From: Platycnemis pennipes
Taxonomy: Eukaryota; Arthropoda; Insecta; Odonata; Platycnemididae
DNA length: 64,000 bases
NCBI GenBank assembly: GCA_933228895.1
Contig: OW121858.1
Coordinates: 25,877,859-25,941,858 of the forward strand
Direction of reading: 5' to 3'
The position numbers and the translations under genes were made by a program. The notes beneath the pieces were generated by a model. It saw only the letters and a list, made by a program, of their open reading frames with translations, made no database searches and had not been told where the DNA came from. Positions 21,571 to 33,600 of the stretch are shown here, in pieces. Within the stretch, counting starts at the first letter, position 1; every line of letters begins with the position of its first letter.

Positions 21571-24500
21571 TCCCACCACCTCCTTTCCCCTTAATTTCCT
21601 TTTATTCCATTTTCCCTCTTTTGATATTAGATGCCTTTCCCTGGATTCGAACGTGGGACCTTCACTTCAGCAGCTCGGTGTTTTTCCACTCCGCCACTCT
21701 CCCACCACCTCCTTTCCCCTTATTTTCACTTTTATTCCATTTTCCCTCTTTTATTATTAAGTGCCGTTCCCTGGATTCGAACCTGGGACCTTCACTTCCG
21801 CAGCTCGGTGTTTATCCACTCCGCCACTCTCCCACCACCTCCTTTCCCCTTATTTTCTCTTTTATTCCATTTTCCCACTTTTTTTAATAAGTGCCGTTCC
21901 CTGGATTCGAACCTGGGACCTTCACTTCCGCAGCTCGAAGTTTATCCACTCCGCCACTCTCCCCCTACCTCCTTTCCCCTTATTTTCTCTTTTATTCCAT
22001 TTTCCCTCTTTTTTTATTAAGTGCCGTTCCCTGGATTTGAACCTGGGACCTTCACTTCCGCAGCTCGGTGTTTATCCACCACGCCACTCTCCCCTCACCT
22101 CCTTTCCCCTTATTTTCCCTTTTATTCCATTTTCCCTCTTTTTTTATTAAGTGCAGTTCCCTGGATTCGAACCTGGGACCTTCACTTCCGCAGCTCGGTG
22201 TTTATCCACCACGCCACTCTCCCCTCACCTCCTTTCCCCTTATTTTCTCTTTTATTCCATTTTCCCTCTTTTATTATTAATGCCGTTCCCTGGATTCGAG
22301 CCTGGGACCTTCACTTCCGCAGCTCGGTGTTTATCCACTCCGCCACTCTCCCCTTACCTCCTTTCCCGTTATTTTCTCGTTTATTCCATTTTCCCTTTTT
22401 TTTTCTAAGTGCCGTTCCCTGGATTCGAACCTGGGACCTTCACTTCCGCAGCTCGGTTTTTATCCACTCCACCACTCTCCCACCACCTCCTTTCCCCTTA
22501 TTTTCTCTTTTATTCCATTTTCCCACTTTTTTTAATAAGTGCCGTTCCCTGGATTCGAACCTGGGACCTTCACTTCCGCAGCTCGGTGTTTATCCACTCC
22601 GCCACTCTCCTCCCACCTCCTTTCCCCTTATTTTCTCTTTTATTCCATTTTCCCTCTTTTTTTATTAAGTGCCGTTCCCTGGATTCGAACCTAGGACCTT
22701 CACTTCCGCAGCTCGGTGTTAATCCACTCCGCCACTCTCCCCCCACCTCCTTTCCCCTTATTTTCTCTTTTATTCCATTTTCCCTCTTTTTTTATTAAGT
22801 GCCGTTCCCTGGATTTGAACCTGGGACCTTCACGTCCGCAGATCGGTCTTTATCTACTCCGCCACTCTCCCCCCACCTCCTTTCCCCTTATATTCTCTTT
22901 TATTCCATTTTCCCTCTTTTTTTATTAAGTGCCGTTCCCTGGATTCGAACCTGGGACCTTCACGTCCGCAGATCGGTCTTTATCCACTCCGCCACTCTCC
23001 CTCCACCTCCTTTCCCTTAATTTTCTTTTTAATTACATTTTCCCTCTTCTTTTATTAAGTGCCGTCACTGGATTCGAAACTGGGACCTTCACTTCCGCAG
23101 CTCGGTGTTTATCCACTTCCCTACTCTCCCCCCACCTCCTTTCCCCTTATTTTCTCTTTTATTCCATTTTCCCTCTTTTATTATTAAGTGCCGTTCCCTG
23201 GATTCGAGCCTGGGACCTTCACTTCCGCAGCTCGGTGTTTATCCACTCCGCCACTCTCCCCCCACCTCCTTTCCCGTTATATTCTCGTTTATTCCATTAT
23301 CCCTTTTTTTTTATTAAGTGCCGTTCACTGGATTCGAGCCTGGGACCTTCACTTCCGCAGCTCGGTGTTTATCCACTCCGCCACTCTCCCCCCACCTCCT
23401 TTCCCGTTATTTTCTCGTTTATTCCATTTTCCCTTTTTTTTTATTAAGTGCCGTTCCGTGGATTCGAACCTGGGACCTTCACTTCCGCAGCTCGGTGTTT
23501 ATCCACTCCGCCACTCTCCCCCCACCTCCTTTCCCCTTATTTTCTCTTTTATTCCATTTTCCCTCTTTTATTATTAAGTGCCGTTCCCTGGATTCGAGCC
23601 TGGGACCTTCACTTCCGCAGCTCGGTGTTTATCCATTCCGCCACTCTCCCCCCACCTCCTTTCCCGTTATTTTCTCGTTTATTCCATTTTCCATTTTTTT
23701 TTATTAAGTATCGTTCCCTGGATTCGAACCTGGGACCTTCACGTCCGCAGATCGGTCTTTATCCACTCCGCCACTCTCCCTCCACCTCCTTTCCTCTAAT
23801 TTTCTTTTTAATTACATTTTCCCTCTTCTTTCATTAAGTGCCGTCACTGGATTCGAAACTGGGACCTTCACTTCCGCAGCTCGGTGTTTATCCACTTCCC
23901 TACTCTCCCCCCACCTCCTTTCCACTAATATTCTCTTTAATTCCATTTTCCCTCATTTTTTTTAAGTACCGCAGCTGAATTTTTTAAGTGCCGTTCCCTG
24001 GATTCGAACCTGGGACCTTCACTTCCGCAGCTCAGTGTTTATCCACTCCACCACTCTCCACCCACCTCCTTTCCCCTTATTTTCTCTTTTATTCCATTTT
24101 CCCTTTTTTTTATTAAATGCCGTTCCCTGGATTCGAACCTGGGACCTTCACTTCCGCAGCTCGGTGTTTATCCACTCCGCCACTCTCCCACCACCTACTT
24201 TCCCCTTATTTTCTTTTTTATTCCATTTTCCCTCTTTTATTATTAAGTGCCGTTCCCTGGATTCGAACCTGCGACCTTCACTTCCGCAGCTCGGTGTTTA
24301 TCCACTCCGCCACTCTCCCACCACCTCCTTTCCCCTTAATTTCTCTTTAATTCCATTTTCCCTCTTTTGATATTAGATGCCTTTCCCTGGATTCGAACCT
24401 GGGACCTTCACTTCCGCAGCTCGGTGTTTATCCACTCCGCCACTCTCTTACCACCTCCTTTCCCCTTATTTTCACTTTTATTCCATTTTCCCTCTTTTAT

Positions 24501-25240
24501 TATTAAGTGCCGTTCCCTGGATTCGAACCTGGGACCTTCACTTCCGCAGCTCTGTGTTTTATCCACTCCGCCACTCTCCCTCCACCTCATTTCCCCTTAT
24601 TTTCTCTTTTATTCCATTTTCCCTCTTTTTTTATTAAGTGCCGTTCCCTGGATTCGAACCTGGGACCTTCACTTCCGCAGCTCTGTGTTTTATCCACTCC
24701 GCCACTCTCCCCCCACCTCCTTTCCCCTTATTTTCTCGTTTATTCCATTTTCCCTCTTTTTATATTAAGTGCCGTTCCCTGGATTCAAACCTGGGACCTT
24801 CACTTCCGCAGCTCGGTGTTTATCCACTCCGCCACTCTCTCCCCACCTCCTTTCCCCTTATTTTCTCTTTTATTCCATTTTCCCTCTTTTATTATTAAGT
24901 GCCGTTCCCTGGATTCGAGCCTGGGACCTTCACTTCCGCAGCTCGGTGTTTATCCACTCCGCCACTCTCCCCCCACCTCCTTTACCGTTATTTTCTCGTT
25001 TATTCCATTTTCCCTTTTTTTTTATTAAGTGCCGTTCCCTGGATTCGAACCTGGGACCTTCACTTCCGCAGCTCGGTGTTTATCCACTCCGCCACTCTCC
25101 CCCCACCTCCTTACCCCATATTTTTTCTTTTATTCCATTTACCCTCTTTTATTATTAAGTGCCGTTCCCTGGATTCAAACCTGGGACCTTTACTTCCACA
25201 GCTCGGTGTTTATCCATTCTGCCACTCTCCCCCCACCTCC
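21571..25240. repeat. Mosaic stretch of the array
   Basis: This part is a patchwork of blocks also seen elsewhere. Units near 21,631 match 9,973; 22,409 to 22,798 match 11,010; 22,799 to 23,100 match 4,584; 23,448 to 23,837 match 8,133; and 24,117 to 24,650 match 14,689. A 22-bp remnant with one change (GTACCG) sits at 23,966. No long single duplication covers the whole stretch. Confidence 0.7.
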
Positions 25241-26716
25241 TTTCCCCTAATTTTCTCTTTTATTCCATTTTCCCTCTTTTTTTATTAAGTGCCGTTCCCT
25301 GGATTCAAACATGGGACGTTCACTTCCGCAGCTCGGTGTTTATCCACTCCGCCACTCTCCCCCCTTCTCCTTTCCTCTTATTTTCCCCTTTATTCCATTT
25401 TCCTTCTTTTTTTATTAAGTGCCGTTCCCTGGATTCGAACCTGAGACCTTCACTTCCGCAGCTCAGTGTTTATCCACTCCGCCATTCTCCCTCCACATCC
25501 TATCCCCATATTTACTCTTTTATTCCATTTTCCCTCTTTAATTATTAGATTCCGTTCCCTGGATTCGAACCTGGGACCTTCACTTCCGCAGCTCGGTGTT
25601 TATCCACTCCGCCACTCTCCCCCCACCTCCTTTCCCCTTATTTTCTCTTTTATTCCATTTTCCCTCTTTTTTTATTAAGTGCCGTTCCCTGGATTCGAAC
25701 CTGGGACCTTCACTTCCGCAGCTCGGTGTTTTTCCACTCCGCCACTCTCCCCCCACCTCCTTTCCCGTTATTTTCTCGTTTATTCCATTTTCCCTTTTTT
25801 TTTATTAAGTGCCGTTCCCTGGATTCGAACCTGGGACCTTCACTTCCGCAGCTCGGTGTTAATCCACTCCGCCACTCTCCCCCCACCTCCTTTCCCCTTA
25901 TTTTCTCTTTTATTCCATTTTCCCTCTTTTTTTATTAAGTGCCGTTCCCTGGATTCGAACCTGGGACCTTCACTTCCGCAGCTCGGTGTTTATCCACTCC
26001 GCCACTCTCCCCCCACCTCCTTTCCCCTTATTTTCTCTTTTATTCCATTTTCCCTCTTTTTTTATTAAGTGCCGTTCCCTGGATTCGAACCTGGGACCTT
26101 CACTTCCGCAGCTGGTGTTTATCCACTCCGCAACTCTCTCCCCACCTCCTTTCCCCTTATTTTCTCTTTTATTCCATTTTCCCTCTTTTATTATTAAGTG
26201 CCGTTTCCTGGATTCGAGCCTGGGACCTTCACTTCCGCAGCTCGGTGTTTATCCACTCCGCCACTCTCCCCCCACCTCCTTTCCCGTTATTTTCTCGTTT
26301 ATTCCATTTTCCCTTTTTTTTTATTAAGTGCCGTTCCCTGGATTCGAGCCTGGGACCTTCACTTCCGCAGCTCGGTGTTTATCCACTCCGCCACTCTCCC
26401 CCCACCTCCTTTCCCGTTATTTTCTCGTTTATTCCATTTTCCCTTTTTTTTTATTAAGTGCCGTTCCCTGGATTCGAACCTGAGACCTTCACTTCCGCAG
26501 CTCAGTGTTTATCCACTCCGCCATTCTCCCTCCACATCCTATCCCCATATTTACTCTTTTATTCCATTTTCCCTCTTTAATTATTAGATTCCGTTCCCTG
26601 GATTCGAACCTGGGACCTTCACTTCCGCAGCTCGGTGTTAATCCACTCCGCCACTCTCCCCCCACCTCCTTTCCCGTTATTTTCTCGTTTATTCCATTTT
26701 CCCTTTTTTTTATTAA

Positions 26717-26846
26717 GTGCCGTTCCCTGGATTCGAACCTGGGACCTTCACGTCCGCAGATCGGTCTTTATCCACTCCACCACTCTCCCCCCACCTCCTT
26801 TCCCCTTATTTTCTCTTTTATTCCATTTTCCCTCTTTTTTTATTAA
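26717..26846. repeat. Hybrid monomer that removes the 22-bp landmark
   Basis: The left half is the type with CGTCCGCAGATCGGTC, which elsewhere is followed by the degenerate unit and the 22-bp remnant. The right half, from 26,779, has CCACCACTC, the marker of the unit that normally follows the remnant. The exchange lies in 26,767-26,779 and deletes roughly two units. The same hybrid occurs near 32,225, 36,510, 36,765, 38,310, 41,815, 42,727, 45,710, 45,965, 47,510, 51,015, 51,925 and 54,910. Confidence 0.8.
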
Positions 26847-27496
26847 ATGCCGTTCCCTGGATTCGAACCTGGGACCTTCACTTCCGCAGCTCGGTGTTTA
26901 TCCACTCCGCCACTCTCCCACCACCTACTTTCCCCTTATTTTCTCTTTTATTCCATTTTCCCTCTTTTATTATTAAGTGCCGTTCCCTGGATTCGAACCT
27001 GCGACCTTCACTTCCGCAGCTCGGTGTTTATCCACTCCGCCACTCTCCCACCACCTCCTTTCCCCTTAATTTCTCTTTTATTCCATTTTCCATCTTTTGA
27101 TATTAGATGCCTTTCCCTGGATTCGAACCTGGGACCGACACTTCCGCAGCTCGGTGTTTATCCACTCCGCCACTCTCCCCCCTTCTCCTTTCCTCTTATT
27201 TTCCCCTTTATTCCATTTTCCTTCTTTTTTTATTAAGTGCCGTTCCCTGGATTCGAACCTGAGACCTTCACTTCCGCAGCTCAGTGTTTATCCACTCCGC
27301 CATTCTCCCTCCACATCCTATCCCCATATTTACTCTTTTATTCCATTTTCCCTCTTTAATTATTAGATTCCGTTCCCTGGATTCGAACCTGGGACCTTCA
27401 CTTCCGCAGCTCGGTGTTAATCCACTCCGCCACTCTCCCCCCACCTCCTTTCCCGTTATTTTCTCGTTTATTCCATTTTCCCTTTTTTTTTATTAA

Positions 27497-27614
27497 GTGC
27501 CGTTCCCTGGATTCGAGCCTGGGACCTTCACTTCCGCAGCTCGTTGTTTATCCACTCCGCCACTCTCCCCCCACCTCCTTTCCCGTTATTCCATTTTCCC
27601 TTTTTTTTTATTAA
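27497..27614. repeat. 118-bp short monomer with 12-bp deletion
   Basis: The linker reads CCCGTTATTCC where related units have GTTATT, TTCTCG and TTTATTCC in series. Twelve bases are missing, consistent with deletion between short TTATT direct repeats. The same form occurs at 27,745, 32,951, 33,199, 37,482 and 46,682, so it spread by segmental duplication. Confidence 0.88.
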
Positions 27615-30600
27615 GTGCCGTTCCCTGGATTCGAACCTGGGACCTTCACTTCCGCAGCTCGGTGTTAATCCACTCCGCCACTCTCCCCCCACCTCCTTTC
27701 CCCTTATTTTCTCTTTTATTCCATTTTCCCTCTTTTTTTATTAAGTGCCGTTCCCTGGATTCGAGCCTGGGACCTTCACTTCCGCAGCTCGGTGTTTATC
27801 CACTCCGCCACTCTCCCCCCACCTCCTTTCCCGTTATTCCATTTTCCCTTTTTTTTTATTAAGTGCCGTTCCCTGGATTCGAACCTGGGACCTTCACTTC
27901 CGCAGCTCGGTGTTAATCCACTCCGCCACTCTCTCCCCACCGCCTTTCCCCTTATTTTCTCTTTTATTCCATTTTCCCTCTTTTTTTATTAAGTGCCGTT
28001 CCCTGGATTCGAGCCTGGGACCTTCACTTCCGCAGCTCGGTGTTTATCCACTCCGCCACTCTCCCCCCACCTCCTTTCCCGTTATTTTCTCTTTTATTCC
28101 ATTTTCCCTCTTTTTTTATTAAGTGCCGTTCCGTGGATTCGAACCTGGGACCTTCACTTCCGCAGCTCGGTGTTTATCCACTCCGCCACTCTCCCCCCAC
28201 CTCCTTTCCCCTTATTTTCTCTTTTATTCCATTTTCCCTCTTTTATTATTAAGTGCCGTTCCCTGGATTCGAGCCTGGGACCTTCACTTCCGCAGCTCGG
28301 TGTTTATCCATTCCGCCACTCTCCCCCACCTCCTTTCCCGTTATTTTCTCGTTTATTCCATTTTCCATTTTTTTTTATTAAGTATCGTTCCCTGGATTCG
28401 AACCTGGGACCTTCACGTCCGCAGATCGGTCTTTATCCACTCCGCCACTCTCCCTCCACCTCCTTTCCTCTAATTTTCTTTTTAATTACATTTTCCCTCT
28501 TCTTTCATTAAGTGCCGTCACTGGATTCGAAACTGGGACCTTCACTTCCGCAGCTCGGTGTTTATCCACTTCCCTACTCTCCCCCCACCTCCTTTCCACT
28601 AATATTCTCTTTAATTCCATTTTCCCTCATTTTTTTTAAGTGCCGCAGCTGAATTTTTTAAGTGCCGTTCCCTGGATTCGAACCTGGGACCTTCACTTCC
28701 GCAGCTCAGTGTTTATCCACTCCACCACTCTCCACCCACCTCCTTTCCCCTTATTTTCTCTTTTATTCCATTTTCCCTCTTTTTTTATTAAATGCCGTTC
28801 CCTGGATTCGAACCTGGGACCTTCACTTCCGCAGCTCGGTGTTTATCCACTCCGCCACTCTCCCACCACCTACTTTCCCCTTATTTTCTTTTTTATTCCA
28901 TTTTCCCTCTTTTATTATTAAGTGCCGTTCCCTGGATTCGAACCTGCGACCTTCACTTCCGCAGCTCGGTGTTTATCCACTCCGCCACTCTCCCACCACC
29001 TCCTTTCCCCTTAATTTCTCTTTAATTCCATTTTCCCTCTTTTGATATTAGATGCCTTTCCCTGGATTCGAACCTGGGACCTTCACTTCCGCAGCTCGGT
29101 GTTTATCCACTCCGCCACTCTCTTACCACCTCCTTTCCCCTTATTTTCACTTTTATTCCATTTTCCCTCTTTTATTATTAAGTGCCGTTCCCTGGATTCG
29201 AACCTGGGACCTTCACTTCCGCAGCTCTGTGTTTTATCCACTCCGCCACTCTCCCTCCACCTCATTTCCCCTTATTTTCTCTTTTATTCCATTTTCCCTC
29301 TTTTTTTATTAAGTGCCGTTCCCTGGATTCGAACCTGGGACCTTCACTTCCGCAGCTCGGTGTTTATCCACTCCGCCACTCTCCCCCCACCTCCTTTCCC
29401 CTTATTTTCTCGTTTATTCCATTTTCCCTCTTTTTTTATTAAGTGCCGTTCCCTGGATTCAAACCTGGGACCTTCACTTCCGCAGCTCGGTGTTTATCCA
29501 CTCCGCCACTCTCTCCCCACCTCCTTTCCCCTTATTTTCTCTTTTATTCCATTTTCCCTCTTTTATTATTAAGTGCCGTTCCCTGGATTCGAGCCTGGGA
29601 CCTTCACTTCCGCAGCTCGGTGTTTATCCACTCCGCCACTCTCCCCCCACCTCCTTTACCGTTATTTTCTCGTTTATTCCATTTTCCCTTTTTTTTTATT
29701 AAGTGCCGTTCCCTGGATTCGAACCTGGGACCTTCACTTCCGCAGCTCGGTGTTTATCCACTCCGCCACTCTCCCCCCACCTCCTTACCCCATATTTTTT
29801 CTTTTATTCCATTTACCCTCTTTTATTATTAAGTGCCGTTCCCTGGATTCAAACCTGGGACCTTTACTTCCACAGCTCGGTGTTTATCCATTCTGCCACT
29901 CTCCCCCCACCTCCTTTCCCCTAATTTTCTCTTTTATTCCATTTTCCCTCTTTTTTTATTAAGTGCCGTTCCCTGGATTCAAACATGGGACGTTCACTTC
30001 CGCAGCTCGGTGTTTATCCACTCCGCCACTCTCCCCCCTTCTCCTTTCCTCTTATTTTCCCCTTTATTCCATTTTCCTTCTTTTTTTATTAAGTGCCGTT
30101 CCCTGGATTCGAACCTGAGACCTTCACTTCCGCAGCTCAGTGTTTATCCACTCCGCCATTCTCCCTCCACATCCTATCCCCATATTTACTCTTTTATTCC
30201 ATTTTCCCTCTTTAATTATTAGATTCCGTTCCCTGGATTCGAACCTGGGACCTTCACTTCCGCAGCTCGGTGTTTATCCAATCCGCCACTCTCCCCCCAC
30301 CTCCTTTCCCCTTATTTTCTCTTTTATTCCATTTTCCCTCTTTTTTTATTAAGTGCCGTTCCCTGGATTCGAACCTGGGACCTTCACTTCCGCAGCTCGG
30401 TGTTTTTCCACTCCGCCACTCTCCCCCCACCTCCTTTCCCGTTATTTTCTCGTTTATTCCATTTTCCCTTTTTTTTTATTAAGTGCCGTTCCCTGGATTC
30501 GAACCTGGGACCTTCACTTCCGCAGCTCGGTGTTAATCCACTCCGCCACTCTCCCCCCACCTCCTTTCCCCTTATTTTCTCTTTTATTCCATTTTCCCTC

Positions 30601-30689
30601 TTTTTTTATTAAGTGCCGTTCCCTGGATTCGAACCTGGGACCTTCACTTCCGCAGCTCGGTGTTTATCCACTCCGCCACTCTCCCCCCA

Positions 30690-33600
30690 CCTCCTTTCCC
30701 CTAATTTTCTCTTTTATTCCATTTTCCCTCTTTTTTTATTAAGTGCCGTTCCCTGGATTCAAACATGGGACGTTCACTTCCGCAGCTCGGTGTTTATCCA
30801 CTCCGCCACTCTCCCCCCTTCTCCTTTCCTCTTATTTTCCCCTTTATTCCATTTTCCTTCTTTTTTTATTAAGTGCCGTTCCCTGGATTCGAACCTGAGA
30901 CCTTCACTTCCGCAGCTCAGTGTTTATCCACTCCGCCATTCTCCCTCCACATCCTATCCCCATATTTACTCTTTTATTCCATTTTCCCTCTTTAATTATT
31001 AGATTCCGTTCCCTGGATTCGAACCTGGGACCTTCACTTCCGCAGCTCGGTGTTTATCCACTCCGCCACTCTCCCCCCACCTCCTTTCCCCTTATTTTCT
31101 CTTTTATTCCATTTTCCCTCTTTTTTTATTAAGTGCCGTTCCCTGGATTCGAACCTGGGACCTTCACTTCCGCAGCTCGGTGTTTTTCCACTCCGCCACT
31201 CTCCCCCCACCTCCTTTCCCGTTATTTTCTCGTTTATTCCATTTTCCCTTTTTTTTTATTAAGTGCCGTTCCCTGGATTCGAACCTGGGACCTTCACTTC
31301 CGCAGCTCGGTGTTAATCCACTCCGCCACTCTCCCCCCACCTCATTTCCCCTTATTTTCTCTTTTATTCCATTTTCCCTCTTTTTTTATTAAGTGCCGTT
31401 CCCTGGATTCGAACCTGGGACCTTCACTTCCGCAGCTCGGTGTTTATCCACTCCGCCACTCTCCCCCCACCTCCTTTCCCCTTATTTTCTCTTTTATTCC
31501 ATTTTCCCTCTTTTTTTATTAAGTGCCGTTCCCTGGATTCGAACCTGGGACCTTCACTTCCGCAGCTGGTGTTTATCCACTCCGCAACTCTCTCCCCACC
31601 TCCTTTCCCCTTATTTTCTCTTTTATTCCATTTTCCCTCTTTTATTATTAAGTGCCGTTTCCTGGATTCGAGCCTGGGACCTTCACTTCCGCAGCTCGGT
31701 GTTTATCCACTCCGCCACTCTCCCCCCACCTCCTTTCCCGTTATTTTCTCGTTTATTCCATTTTCCCTTTTTTTTTATTAAGTGCCGTTACCTGGATTCG
31801 AGCCTGGGACCTTCACTTCCGCAGCTCGGTGTTTATCCACTCCGCCACTCTCCCCCCACCTCCTTTCCCGTTATTTTCTCGTTTATTCCATTTTCCCTTT
31901 TTTTTTATTAAGTGCCGTTCCCTGGATTCGAACCTGAGACCTTCACTTCCGCAGCTCAGTGTTTATCCACTCCGCCATTCTCCCTCCACATCCTATCCCC
32001 ATATTTACTCTTTTATTCCATTTTCCCTCTTTAATTATTAGATTCCGTTCCCTGGATTCGAACCTGGGACCTTCACTTCCGCAGCTCGGTGTTAATCCAC
32101 TCCGCCACTCTCCCCCCACCTCCTTTCCCGTTATTTTCTCGTTTATTCCATTTTCCCTTTTTTTTATTAAGTGCCGTTCCCTGGATTCGAACCTGGGACC
32201 TTCACGTCCGCAGATCGGTCTTTATCCACTCCACCACTCTCCCCCCACCTCCTTTCCCCTTATTTTCTCTTTTATTCCATTTTCCCTCTTTTTTTATTAA
32301 ATGCCGTTCCCTGGATTCGAACCTGGGACCTTCACTTCCGCAGCTCGGTGTTTATCCACTCCGCCACTCTCCCACCACCTACTTTCCCCTTATTTTCTCT
32401 TTTATTCCATTTTCCCTCTTTTATTATTAAGTGCCGTTCCCTGGATTCGAACCTGCGACCTTCACTTCCGCAGCTCGGTGTTTATCCACTCCGCCACTCT
32501 CCCACCACCTCCTTTCCCCTTAATTTCTCTTTTATTCCATTTTCCATCTTTTGATATTAGATGCCTTTCCCTGGATTCGAACCTGGGACCGACACTTCCG
32601 CAGCTCGGTGTTTATCCACTCCGCCACTCTCCCCCCTTCTCCTTTCCTCTTATTTTCCCCTTTATTCCATTTTCCTTCTTTTTTTATTAAGTGCCGTTCC
32701 CTGGATTCGAACCTGAGACCTTCACTTCCGCAGCTCAGTGTTTATCCACTCCGCCATTCTCCCTCCACATCCTATCCCCATATTTACTCTTTTATTCCAT
32801 TTTCCCTCTTTAATTATTAGATTCCGTTCCCTGGATTCGAACCTGGGACCTTCACTTCCGCAGCTCGGTGTTAATCCACTCCGCCACTCTCCCCCCACCT
32901 CCTTTCCCGTTATTTTCTCGTTTATTCCATTTTCCCTTTTTTTTTATTAAGTGCCGTTCCCTGGATTCGAGCCTGGGACCTTCACTTCCGCAGCTCGTTG
33001 TTTATCCACTCCGCCACTCTCCCCCCACCTCCTTTCCCGTTATTCCATTTTCCCTTTTTTTTTATTAAGTGCCGTTCCCTGGATTCGAACCTGGGACCTT
33101 CACTTCCGCAGCTCGGTGTTAATCCACTCCGCCACTCTCCCCCCACCTCCTTTCCCCTTATTTTCTCTTTTATTCCATTTTCCCTCTTTTTTTATTAAGT
33201 GCCGTTCCCTGGATTCGAGCCTGGGACCTTCACTTCCGCAGCTCGGTGTTTATCCACTCCGCCACTCTCCCCCCACCTCCTTTCCCGTTATTCCATTTTC
33301 CCTTTTTTTTTATTAAGTGCCGTTCCCTGGATTCGAACCTGGGACCTTCACTTCCGCAGCTCGGTGTTAATCCACTCCGCCACTCTCTCCCCACCGCCTT
33401 TCCCCTTATTTTCTCTTTTATTCCATTTTCCCTCTTTTTTTATTAAGTGCCGTTCCCTGGATTCGAGCCTGGGACCTTCACTTCCGCAGCTCGGTGTTTA
33501 TCCACTCCGCCACTCTCCCCCCACCTCCTTTCCCCTTATTTTCTCTTTTATTCCATTTTCCCTCTTTTATTATTAAGTGCCGTTCCCTGGATTCGAGCCT

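Larger units (their letters stand above)
25249..30690. repeat. Left copy of a 5,454-bp tandem duplication
   Basis: Units at 25,679, 25,939, 26,198, 26,505, 26,717, 26,847, 27,284, 27,497 and 27,745 recur at +5,454. It contains two 118-bp short units (27,497 and 27,745), several units with a CG deletion (GCAGCTGGTG near 26,110), and a 22-bp remnant at 28,640. Confidence 0.85.
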
